DNA of 6,887 bases, taken from the NCBI GenBank assembly GCA_023387085.1, contig JAEWIL010000081.1:1-6887 (forward strand), given 5' to 3'. Origin of the DNA: Pseudomonadota bacterium. Its GTDB lineage: Bacteria > Pseudomonadota > Alphaproteobacteria > Sphingomonadales > Sphingomonadaceae. A program made the position numbers and the translations under genes. This document shows positions 1 to 5,825 of this stretch, piece by piece. The notes below the pieces were generated by a model. The model was not told the origin of the DNA and did not search any database. It was given only the letters and a program-made list of their open reading frames with translations. Each line of letters opens with the position of its first letter. Position 1 is the stretch's first letter.

Positions 1-1702
1 GGGCCGCGTCGCGCGGCGACCTGTCACGGCGCGGCGGCCAGGTCGGGCCGTCGGGGGCCGGCGTGATCGCCACGCCGCTGTCGTCCTCGCCATCGGCGTT
101 GGCGCTGCGTTGCACGGCTTCCATGAAGCGGTCGGCAATGTCGCGCGGGATGTTGAACATCGTTTCCTTCGGCCCGATGCGGATCGCGCCGATCTCGTTC
201 TTGCTCACATGGCCGCGGCGGCAGAGCAAAGGCAGAATCCAGCGCGGATCGGCGTTCTGGTGGCGGCCGATGTTGAGGCGGAACCAGACGCTGTCCTCGA
301 AGCCTTCGCGGCGGTCGGCGCTGCCGCGTCCGCCCCTATCGTCATGCTGGCGTTCGAAGCGCTCGCCGCGCTCGGGCCGGTCGCGACCACGCGGACCGTT
401 GTCGAGCAGATCCTCGGGCGGCGGCATCAGCGCGCGGTGCGCGCTGACGAGCGATGCGGCAATATCCTCGGGCGAGCGTTCGGCCATCAGGCGCTGCGCG
501 AGTTCGATATCCTCGGGCTCATGCTCGACGGGCGTGAGCAGCTTCTCCATCAATCGTTCCTGGTCGCGCGCGCGCACGTCGGCGGCGGTCGGCGCATCCA
601 TCCATTCGGCGTTGATGCGCGCCCCGCGCAGCATGCCGTCCACGCGGCGCCGCCGCGGATAGGGGACGATGAGGACCGCTGTGCCCTTTTTGCCGGCTCG
701 GCCGGTACGGCCCGAGCGATGCTGGAGCGCCTCGGCATCGCGCGGAATTTCGACGTGGATGACGAGACTGAGCGTCGGCAGGTCGATTCCGCGCGCGGCG
801 ACGTCGGTCGCAACGCAGACGCGGGCGCGGCGATCGCGGAGCGCCTGCAGCGCATGGTTGCGCTCGTTCTGGCTATGCTCGCCCGACAGCGCGACGGCGG
901 CGAAGCCGCGCTCGACGAGGCTGGCGTGGAGGCGGCGGACATTGTCGCGCGTCGCGCAGAACAGCATTGCCGTTTCGGCCTCGTGCAGGCGGAGCAGGTT
1001 GATGACGGCGGCCTCGATGTCGGCGGGTGCAACGGTCACCACCTGATAGGCGATGTCGCCATGGCCGCGATCCTCGCCGACGGTCGATATGCGCAGCGCG
1101 TCGCGCTGGTAGCGCTTCGCGAGCTGGACGATCGGCTTGGGAAGCGTCGCCGAAAACAGGAGCGTGCGGCGCGTTTCGGGCGTGGCATCGAGGATTTCCT
1201 CGAGGTCGTCGCGAAAGCCCATGTCGAGCATTTCGTCGGCCTCGTCGAGGACGGCGACGCGCAGTGCCGAGAGGTCGAGCGCGCCGCGCTCGAGATGGTC
1301 GCGCAGGCGCCCGGGGGTGCCGACGACGATCTGTACGCCCTGGTTCAGATTGCGGCGCTCCTTGCTGGCATCCATGCCGCCGACGCAGGTCGCGATGCGC
1401 GCGCCGGCCTTGCCATAGAGCCAGCCGAGTTCGCGGCTGACCTGCAACGCGAGTTCGCGGGTCGGCGCGACGATCAAGGCGAGCGGCGAGGTTGCGAAGG
1501 GCAGGCGGCCATCCTCGATCAACTCGTCGGCCATGGCGAGACCGAAGGCGACGGTCTTGCCCGAACCGGTCTGCGCGGAAACGAGCAGGTCGCGGCCCTT
1601 GGCTTCATCTTCGGTGACATGCGTCTGGACGGGGGTAAGCGCTTCATAGCCGCGCGCGGTAAGCGCGTCCGAAAGGACGGGCGAGAGATTTTCGAAAGGC
1701 AT
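1..1702 (-). CDS. DEAD-box RNA helicase with C-terminal DbpA-type RNA-binding domain (3' end outside window)
   Basis: An ATP-dependent RNA helicase, probably acting in the cytoplasm on structured RNA, in ribosome assembly or mRNA decay as DeaD/CsdA relatives do. I translated 567 residues from the ATG at 1702; the frame is still open at base 1. All the core motifs are visible: the Q motif around F3-Q26, Walker A AQTGSGKT at 43-50, PTRELA at 80-85, TPGR at 129-132, DEAD at 153-156, SAT at 184-186, ATDVAARGID at 298-307 and HRSGRTGRAG at 328-337. A charged Arg/Gly/Asp-rich linker (about 440-470) leads to a DbpA-like domain (about 472-532, beginning VWFRLNIGR and containing KNEIGAIRIG), after which a polar tail begins. 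The start is chosen because MPFENL opens the Q motif in the usual way; only a weak purine stretch (AAGAAG) lies upstream. The gene follows the yhiN-like gene on the same strand after 146 bp, so it may have its own promoter. Helicase identity is firm; which paralogue it is (DeaD-like or another) is not. Confidence 0.95.
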   Translation of the reverse strand, partial: MPFENLSPVLSDALTARGYEALTPVQTHVTEDEAKGRDLLVSAQTGSGKTVAFGLAMADELIEDGRLPFATSPLALIVAPTRELALQVSRELGWLYGKAGARIATCVGGMDASKERRNLNQGVQIVVGTPGRLRDHLERGALDLSALRVAVLDEADEMLDMGFRDDLEEILDATPETRRTLLFSATLPKPIVQLAKRYQRDALRISTVGEDRGHGDIAYQVVTVAPADIEAAVINLLRLHEAETAMLFCATRDNVRRLHASLVERGFAAVALSGEHSQNERNHALQALRDRRARVCVATDVAARGIDLPTLSLVIHVEIPRDAEALQHRSGRTGRAGKKGTAVLIVPYPRRRRVDGMLRGARINAEWMDAPTAADVRARDQERLMEKLLTPVEHEPEDIELAQRLMAERSPEDIAASLVSAHRALMPPPEDLLDNGPRGRDRPERGERFERQHDDRGGRGSADRREGFEDSVWFRLNIGRHQNADPRWILPLLCRRGHVSKNEIGAIRIGPKETMFNIPRDIADRFMEAVQRSANADGEDDSGVAITPAPDGPTWPPRRDRSPRDAA

Positions 1703-1765
1703 TGTGTTCTTCTTATCCTGTGCGGCAAAGGCGCCGTGGTTTGTTCTTCGCCGCCCGGGATTCGG

Positions 1766-1783
1766 CTCGGGTCTGTGCCCGAG
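1766..1783 (-). other. Small hairpin in the leader of the helicase gene
   Basis: A perfect 6-bp inverted repeat, CTCGGG and CCCGAG, encloses a 6-base loop. It lies 64-81 bases upstream of the helicase start codon and downstream of the yhiN-like gene on the same strand. It could be an mRNA leader structure or a weak transcription-end hairpin. No T-run follows on the minus strand, so it is not a standard intrinsic terminator. Confidence 0.35.
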
Positions 1784-1803
1784 TTCGAACAATTGGGTCG
1801 TGG

Positions 1804-1824
1804 ATGCTGAAACGGGTTCAGCAT
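1804..1824. repeat. Intergenic palindrome resembling a dispersed sphingomonad repeat
   Basis: A perfect 8-bp inverted repeat, ATGCTGAA and TTCAGCAT, surrounds a 5-base centre (ACGGG). Read on the minus strand, with its flanks, it has the form GTCATGCTGAA then CCCG then TTTCAGCATCC. From memory this closely matches a palindrome scattered between genes in many sphingomonad genomes. It sits 25 bases past the stop codon of the yhiN-like gene, where it could act as a stem-loop at the transcript end. The palindrome is seen directly; the repeat-family assignment is recalled and was not searched. Confidence 0.55.
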
Positions 1825-1848
1825 GACGAGGAAATATCTGGGTTTTTC

Positions 1849-3021
1849 CTAAAGGGCCTGGCCCGCCGCGTGTCCGCTGGCCCAAGCCCATTGAAAATTA
1901 TAGCCGCCCAGCCACCCGGTGACATCCACGGCTTCGCCGACCGCATACAGTCCCGGCACGCTTTTGGCCATCATTGATTGCGAAGAGAGATTCGCGGTCG
2001 AAATTCCGCCGACGGTGACCTCGGCTTTCGCGAAACCCTCGGTGCCGTTGGGATGAAAGAGCCAGCGCGAAAGGCGTGTCTCGGCATCGGCGAGTTTGCG
2101 GTCGGCCTGGGCGCCGAGTTCGCCCGGCAGTGCGAGGCGATCGGCGAGGGTTTGCGCAAGGCGGTCGGGCAGGGCGATAACAGAGGCCAGCGTCGCGCGC
2201 GGACGCTGGCGCTTGGCTTCGAGTAGCCAGCCTTGCGGGGCATCGGGCAGGAAATCGATCGTTACCGGCTCGCCATGCCGCCAATAGCTGCTGATCTGGA
2301 GGATCGCGGGGCCTGAGAGGCCCTTGTGCGTGAAGAGCGCGGCTTCGCGGAAGGCGGCCTTGCCCGCGCGCGCCTCGACCGGGGCCGCGATGCCCGAGAG
2401 GTCGCGGAACAGGACATCGTCGCCGCCGAGCGTGAGCGGCACGAGCGCCGGTCGCGGCTCGACGATCTTCAGCCCGAATTGGCGCGCGAGATCATAGGCG
2501 AAGCCGGTCGCGCCCATCTTGGGGATCGAGGGCCCGCCGGTCGCGATCACGAGATTGGGGGCTGTGAAGTGGAAGTTGCCGAAGGTGCCGCGAAACGCGC
2601 CGTCGGCATGTTCGACCTGTCTTACAGGTTGGCCGCAGCGGATGTCGACGCCGCCCTTCACGCATTCTTCCAGCAGCATCGCGACGATCTGTTTCGCCGA
2701 GCCGTCGCAGAAGAGTTGCCCGAGCGTCTTTTCGTGATGGGCGATGCCATAGGCGTCCACCAGCGCGATGAAATCGGCAGGCGTGTAGCGCGCGAGCGCG
2801 GACTTCGCGAAATGCGGGTTTGCCGAGATATAGCGGTCGGGTGCGGTGTGGATGTTGGTAAAATTGCAGCGGCCGCCGCCCGAAATCAGGATCTTCTTGC
2901 CGACCTGGTCGGCGTGGTCGAGCAACAGGACGCGCCGCCCCCTTTGCCCCGCGACCGCGGCGCACATCAGTCCGGCCGCGCCGGCACCCAGCACGATGGC
3001 GTCGTAATCGGGAGTGGTCAT
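1849..3021 (-). CDS. YhiN/HI0933-family NAD(P)/FAD-dependent oxidoreductase
   Basis: A soluble 390-residue flavoprotein of the HI0933/YhiN family (often annotated as aminoacetone oxidase-like or BaiN-like). The physiological substrate is unsettled for most members. The N-terminus carries the FAD-binding Rossmann motif GAGAAG at 12-17, with an acidic residue (D35) closing the second strand. The family hallmark GKKILISGGGRCNFTN spans 41-56. A second dinucleotide-domain signature, VIATGGPSIPKMG, lies mid-protein. The C-terminus has VTVGGI, then LYAVGEAVDVTGWLGGYN and the final WAWASGHAAG, typical of the family. Length is normal (about 390-410). The gene begins 7 bp after the stop of the 59-residue HTH gene and has no convincing Shine-Dalgarno, so it may be translated by reinitiation. 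The family call is very secure; any reaction is not. Confidence 0.95.
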   Translation of the reverse strand: MTTPDYDAIVLGAGAAGLMCAAVAGQRGRRVLLLDHADQVGKKILISGGGRCNFTNIHTAPDRYISANPHFAKSALARYTPADFIALVDAYGIAHHEKTLGQLFCDGSAKQIVAMLLEECVKGGVDIRCGQPVRQVEHADGAFRGTFGNFHFTAPNLVIATGGPSIPKMGATGFAYDLARQFGLKIVEPRPALVPLTLGGDDVLFRDLSGIAAPVEARAGKAAFREAALFTHKGLSGPAILQISSYWRHGEPVTIDFLPDAPQGWLLEAKRQRPRATLASVIALPDRLAQTLADRLALPGELGAQADRKLADAETRLSRWLFHPNGTEGFAKAEVTVGGISTANLSSQSMMAKSVPGLYAVGEAVDVTGWLGGYNFQWAWASGHAAGQAL

Positions 3022-3028
3022 TGCGGCG

Positions 3029-3208
3029 TCAGTGCAGCTTTGCGATCGACAGGCCGTCCGCCTTGGCCCGGGTCTTCACCGATTCCTCGCTGCGCGTCAG
3101 GGCCTTGGCGATGGCTTTCAGCGCCATGCCCTTCTTCGCAAGCGTGTGCAGCTTGTCGATCTCGGCCGCGGTCCATGGCTGTTTGTGGCGTTCGAACTTG
3201 TCCTTCAT
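3029..3208 (-). CDS. Small Myb/SANT-like helix-turn-helix protein (59 aa)
   Basis: A 59-residue basic protein beginning MKDKFERHKQPWT. It has a pattern typical of small Myb/SANT or homeodomain-like DNA-binding folds: W12-T13 and E16, L20 and L23 in helix 1; G27, I33-A34 and L37 in helix 2; then R39-S40, S43-V44, A48 and G52-L53 in the recognition helix and turn. This suggests DNA binding or a small nucleoid or regulatory role; no target is evident. It is clearly coding. A strong Shine-Dalgarno (GGAGGT, 6 bases before ATG) precedes it, and its ATG overlaps the TGA of the upstream Gre gene as ATGA, implying translational coupling. It ends 7 bp before the yhiN-like start. Similar tiny ORFs are, in my recollection, common as hypothetical proteins in alphaproteobacteria. 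The gene is near-certain; DNA binding is inferred from the helix pattern. Confidence 0.85.
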   Translation of the reverse strand: MKDKFERHKQPWTAAEIDKLHTLAKKGMALKAIAKALTRSEESVKTRAKADGLSIAKLH

Positions 3209-3681
3209 GCGCTGACCTCCGGATCGGGATTGGCGGCAAGAATTTCGATAGCATCCTCGCGGCCCTGAAATTCGACCATGTCGCCCGTTTCGGCGCCCAT
3301 CAGCGCGCGGCCGAGCGGCGCGGTGAAGGCGATCAGTCCTGCGCCGGGATCGGCCTCGTCATGGCCGACGATCGTCACGGCGCGCTCGCCGCCGTTCAAC
3401 GCGTAGCGGACCCGGCTGCCGATGCCGACGACATCCGCCTCGGGCGCGTCCTGCACCTCGGCGGTGGCGTGGCGGGTCGCGGCGTAGCGCAGGCGGCGTT
3501 GGAGTTTCTTGCGCGCTTCCTCTTCCGTTTCCGCCGCGATGGCGGTTTCGAGGCGCGCGACCTCCGCGCCGAGCAGGCGGCGGCCGCGCGGAGTTACCAG
3601 ATTCGGGCCGACCGGAATCGGCCACTCGAAGGCTGGCTCCATATGCTCGTCGTCGCTCTCGCGGCGGAAGGCTACGCTCAT
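3205..3681 (-). CDS. GreA/GreB-family transcription elongation factor
   Basis: A 158-residue protein of the Gre family, which binds RNA polymerase through its C-terminal domain and inserts a coiled coil into the secondary channel. The N-terminus MSVAFRRESDDEH, then PIPVGPNLVTPRG, is typical of alphaproteobacterial GreB-like proteins and fixes the start at 3681, with a purine stretch (CGAGAG) just upstream. Residues 32-75 form the helical region. The C-terminal FKBP-like domain (about 84-150) has GSRVRY, TIVGHDEADP (103-112), APLGRALMGA (121-130) and GDMVEF. The coiled coil looks about 18 residues shorter than in E. coli GreA or GreB and lacks the GDLKENAEY-like acidic tip, so transcript-cleavage activity is doubtful. 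The open frame continues far upstream but overlaps the sigma gene and has no family similarity there. It is the first gene of a tight leftward operon. Confidence 0.92.
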   Translation of the reverse strand: MSVAFRRESDDEHMEPAFEWPIPVGPNLVTPRGRRLLGAEVARLETAIAAETEEEARKKLQRRLRYAATRHATAEVQDAPEADVVGIGSRVRYALNGGERAVTIVGHDEADPGAGLIAFTAPLGRALMGAETGDMVEFQGREDAIEILAANPDPEVSA

Positions 3682-3759
3682 GCTACTCTCGATACGGATG
3701 GGAAACATCCCTGTTGCACCGCGAAGGTGGCGACAAGATGGCGCGAATTTTTCCGGGCG

Positions 3760-3786
3760 TGTAACCATGGGGGCCTGGCACGCGAA
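3760..3786 (+). promoter_or_regulatory. Putative ECF (SigF/ECF16-type) promoter of the sigma-factor operon
   Basis: A TGTAACC -35 element (3760-3766), a 16-bp spacer and a CGAA -10 element (3783-3786) lie 48 bp upstream of the sigma ATG. From memory, GTAACC with 16 bp and CGAA is the motif reported for Caulobacter SigF and related ECF sigma factors paired with NrsF/DUF1109 anti-sigmas. If used, transcription would start near 3793, giving a leader of about 40 bases and positive autoregulation. The elements and spacing are seen directly; their use is inferred. Confidence 0.65.
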
Positions 3787-3833
3787 CCGGAGGCGATGCC
3801 ATTTTCCGCCAACCCTGCTAAAGTGTCGGGCCC

Positions 3834-4355
3834 ATGAGCCTCGACGAGCCTTCGCTAGCGCGCCTGATGGCTGCATCGCAGCAGGGGGACCGCACGGCCT
3901 ATCGCGCGTTGCTGACCGATTGCCGCAAATGGCTGGCCCGTTATTTCGCGCGCCGCATCGCGCCGCACCAGATCGACGATCTTGTGCAGGAAACACTCGT
4001 GTCGATGCACCGCAAGCTGGCGACCTGGGACAGCGGGCGGCCGTTTCTGCCGTGGCTGGCGGCCATCGCGCGCTATCGCTGGATCGATGCGCTCCGCCGC
4101 CAACACGACGAGGCCGAACTCGGCGACAATGATGCCGCCGTTCCGGCGGGGGATGAGGCGGTGCACGCACGTCTCGGGCTTGACCGGTTGCTGGCGCATC
4201 TCCCGCCGGCTCAGGCGCAGGCGATCACGCTGGTGAGGATCGAAGGGGCGTCGATCGCCGAGGCATCGAAAATATCGGGGCAGAGCGAATCGCTCGTCAA
4301 AGTGAATATCCACCGCGGGCTGAAGCGGCTCGCGGCTCTGGTCGAAAGTGAATGA
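3834..4355 (+). CDS. ECF RNA polymerase sigma factor (SigF/ECF16-like)
   Basis: A 173-residue extracytoplasmic-function sigma factor with only regions 2 and 4. Region 2 covers about 10-90, with DDLVQETL at 48-55 (2.2) and FLPWLAAIARYRWIDALRR at 71-89 (2.3-2.4, promoter melting and -10 contact). Region 4 covers about 113-170, with LPPAQAQAITLVRIEG followed by the helix-turn-helix SIAEASKISGQSESLVKVNI, which would read the -35 element. The next gene encodes a DUF1109/NrsF membrane anti-sigma, which identifies the group studied as SigF in Caulobacter. There it responds to heavy-metal or oxidative stress, but the signal here is unknown. A matching candidate promoter lies just upstream, so autoregulation is likely. 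The start at 3834 gives the normal N-terminus; its Shine-Dalgarno is weak. Sigma identity is firm; the subgroup rests on the neighbour and the promoter. Confidence 0.94.
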   Translation: MSLDEPSLARLMAASQQGDRTAYRALLTDCRKWLARYFARRIAPHQIDDLVQETLVSMHRKLATWDSGRPFLPWLAAIARYRWIDALRRQHDEAELGDNDAAVPAGDEAVHARLGLDRLLAHLPPAQAQAITLVRIEGASIAEASKISGQSESLVKVNIHRGLKRLAALVESE

Positions 4356-4356
4356 G

Positions 4357-5007
4357 ATGAAGGACGCATCGATCGACGATCTGATCGAGGGCCTCGCGGG
4401 CGAACTCGAACCGGTGCGGCCGCGTCGGTTGCTGCGCGGCGGCCTCTGGGTCGCGGCGGGCTGGATCGGCGGCGGCGCGCTGCTGCTCTGGTTGTTCGGC
4501 ATGCGTCACGATCTTGCCGCCGGGGTACCGATGGCGCCGCTGCCGATGCTCGCCTTCTGGCTGATCGTCGCGCTTGGCTTTGCGGCTGCATGGAGCGCGC
4601 TGCGGATGGGGCTGCCCGGGGTCGGGCGCGACTATAGCGGATGGCGCTGGGCAGGTCTCGCCGCGCTGGCGCTGCCGCTGACCGCGATCTTCATCGGCCT
4701 GGGAGATGGTGACCGGGCGATGGAGGCGATGCATCCGCGCCATGGCATGCATTGCATGGTCAGCGGACTGATCGCCGGCATCGGGACGGCGGCCGCGTTG
4801 TTCGCATGGCTGAAGGGCGGGGCACCAACTTCGCCCGAGCGCGCGGGCTGGGTGATCGGCATCGCTGCCGGGTCGGCGGGGGCGGCCGTGATCGCGCTGC
4901 ATTGCTCGTCGAACGACATGATCCACATTGCGTTCTGGCACGGGCTCGCCATCCCCCTATGGGCAGTGGTCGGCCGTCTGCTGCTTACACCGCTGCTTCG
5001 CTGGTAG
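4357..5007 (+). CDS. nrsF: NrsF/DUF1109-family integral-membrane anti-sigma factor
   Basis: An inner-membrane protein of 216 residues expected to hold the adjacent ECF sigma factor inactive until a signal is sensed. A short cytoplasmic N-terminus (IDDLIEGLAGELEPVRP) is followed by six hydrophobic segments at roughly 28-48, 62-82, 98-116, 134-152, 163-182 and 190-212. Two cysteines, C133 (in GMHCMVSG) and C183 (in ALHCSSNDMIH), are 50 residues apart, the same spacing I recall for the essential Cys131 and Cys181 of Caulobacter NrsF. Nearby histidines (H126, H129, H132, H182, H190, H195) could help sense metal or redox state. The ATG at 4357 lies 1 base after the sigma stop. A GTG at 4348, giving an 8-base overlap and three extra residues, is a possible alternative start. 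The family and its role as partner of the upstream sigma are well supported. Confidence 0.9.
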   Translation: MKDASIDDLIEGLAGELEPVRPRRLLRGGLWVAAGWIGGGALLLWLFGMRHDLAAGVPMAPLPMLAFWLIVALGFAAAWSALRMGLPGVGRDYSGWRWAGLAALALPLTAIFIGLGDGDRAMEAMHPRHGMHCMVSGLIAGIGTAAALFAWLKGGAPTSPERAGWVIGIAAGSAGAAVIALHCSSNDMIHIAFWHGLAIPLWAVVGRLLLTPLLRW

Positions 5008-5030
5008 GTGGGTGGACAGCGCATCGTCTC

Positions 5031-5050
5031 TGTGTTACACAAATAACACA
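5031..5050. promoter_or_regulatory. Perfect palindrome upstream of the DUF2807 lipoprotein gene (possible operator)
   Basis: TGTGTTA (5031-5037) and its exact reverse complement TAACACA (5044-5050) flank a 6-base AT-leaning centre. It ends one base before the AAGGAG ribosome-binding site of the next gene. A weak promoter-like TGGACA at 5013-5018, with 17 bp to TACACA at 5036-5041, would place a -10 inside the palindrome. The symmetry and position suit a dimeric repressor site; no regulator can be named. The 7-bp arms are A/T-rich, so an RNA hairpin would be only modest. Confidence 0.5.
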
Positions 5051-5064
5051 CAAGGAGATCGACG

Positions 5065-5817
5065 ATGCGAAACTGGACGATGGCGATTGCGCCGCTGGCG
5101 ATCATGCTGACCGCTTCGGGCTGCGGTGCCGAGGTGACGAGCGGGAGCAAGGATGGCAAGCGGACCGTCGAGGCCGGGCCAGCCACCACGCAGGCCTTCG
5201 ATCTCAAGGGCTTCACCGGCGTCAAGGTCGCAGGCCCCGATGACGTTACCATTCGGCAGGGCGATGCTTTCTCTATCAGCGCGAAGGGCCCGCAAAGCGA
5301 GCTCGACGAGCTGGAAATCAAGCTCGACGGATCGATGCTCTCGATCGGCCGCAAGCGCGAGGGTTTCAGCTTCAGCCGCCACGACAGCGACGGGGTCGAA
5401 ATCAGCATCACGATGCCCAAGCTCGACACGCTCCGGCTGACTGGCTCGGGGTCGATCGATGCCGACACCCTCGATGCCGATGCGGCCAAGCTGGACGTCA
5501 CCGGATCGGGCGATCTGAAGCTTGGCAAGCTGACCGCGAAGAGCGCCGATCTGGGCGTCTCCGGCTCGGGTAATATCGAGGTCAAGGGCGGCGCGATCGC
5601 GACGGGCGATTTCGGTGTCACCGGGTCGGGCGATATCGATGCCGAAGGGCTGGTGGCTCAGACCCTGGCGGTGTCGATCACCGGATCGGGCGACGTCGAC
5701 GCCCACGCGACCACGAGCGCCGATATCAAGATTCTCGGATCGGGCGATGCGACGATCGGCGGTGGCGGCAAATGCTCGACGAAGGCGATGGGATCGGGAA
5801 CCGCCACCTGTAAATGA
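5065..5817 (+). CDS. DUF2807 (head GIN domain) beta-repeat lipoprotein
   Basis: A 250-residue envelope protein of the DUF2807 family, called putative auto-transporter adhesin head GIN domain in Pfam; its function is not established. The N-terminus is a lipoprotein signal with a lipobox ending ASGC, C20 being the lipidated cysteine. Residue +2 is Gly rather than Asp, which favours the outer membrane. Residues 43-125 form the divergent first part (FDLKGFTGVKVAGPDDVTI). After that come seven strand-turn units whose GSG turns start at 127, 147, 167, 187, 207, 225 and 243, as expected of a parallel beta-helix or solenoid with 20-residue rungs. Two cysteines, C237 and C249, bracket the last turn and could form a disulfide. 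A strong AAGGAG ribosome-binding site lies 7 bases before the ATG. It lies 57 bp past nrsF and just before a second DUF2807 gene. Family secure; role unknown. Confidence 0.92.
   Translation: MRNWTMAIAPLAIMLTASGCGAEVTSGSKDGKRTVEAGPATTQAFDLKGFTGVKVAGPDDVTIRQGDAFSISAKGPQSELDELEIKLDGSMLSIGRKREGFSFSRHDSDGVEISITMPKLDTLRLTGSGSIDADTLDADAAKLDVTGSGDLKLGKLTAKSADLGVSGSGNIEVKGGAIATGDFGVTGSGDIDAEGLVAQTLAVSITGSGDVDAHATTSADIKILGSGDATIGGGGKCSTKAMGSGTATCK
5441..5798 (+). repeat. Periodic GSG-coding repeat inside the DUF2807 lipoprotein gene
   Basis: Copies of a CCGGATCGGG-like 10-mer begin at 5441, 5501, 5561, 5621 and 5681, exactly 60 bp apart, and then at 5735 and 5789, 54 bp apart. They encode the (T/S)GSG turns of the protein. 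The copies at 5501 and 5681 are identical over the 10-mer and the others differ by one to three bases. The bases between them are much less conserved. Confidence 0.85.
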
Positions 5818-5825
5818 TGCCATGC

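Noticed and set aside
110..1810. Open frame of 566 codons on the + strand
   Set aside because: It lies antisense to the DEAD-box helicase, whose complete motif set proves the coding strand. The + frame product is a low-complexity Ala/Arg/Asp-rich sequence with no recognisable domain, a usual by-product of high GC.
3696..3710. Inverted repeat GGATG/CATCC near the Gre start
   Set aside because: The arms are only 5 bp with a 5-base centre. In this base composition such a match is expected by chance, so I do not list it as an operator.
3682..3833. A sigma-70-type promoter for the leftward Gre operon
   Set aside because: I looked on the minus strand for -35/-10 pairs (for example TTGTCG near 3730). 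No partner hexamer at proper spacing is convincing, although a promoter must exist somewhere here.
2326..3837. Open frame of 503 codons on the + strand
   Set aside because: It runs antisense across the yhiN-like, HTH and Gre genes, all supported by family motifs. It ends just inside the sigma gene and shows no domain.
3682..4170. N-terminal extension of the Gre frame into the sigma gene
   Set aside because: The frame is open, but the added sequence is Pro/Arg-rich, lacks Gre similarity and overlaps the sigma factor on the opposite strand. The MSVAFRRE start is the family norm.
4632..5621. Open frame of 329 codons on the - strand
   Set aside because: It is antisense to nrsF and the first DUF2807 gene, both of which have signal or membrane segments and family motifs.
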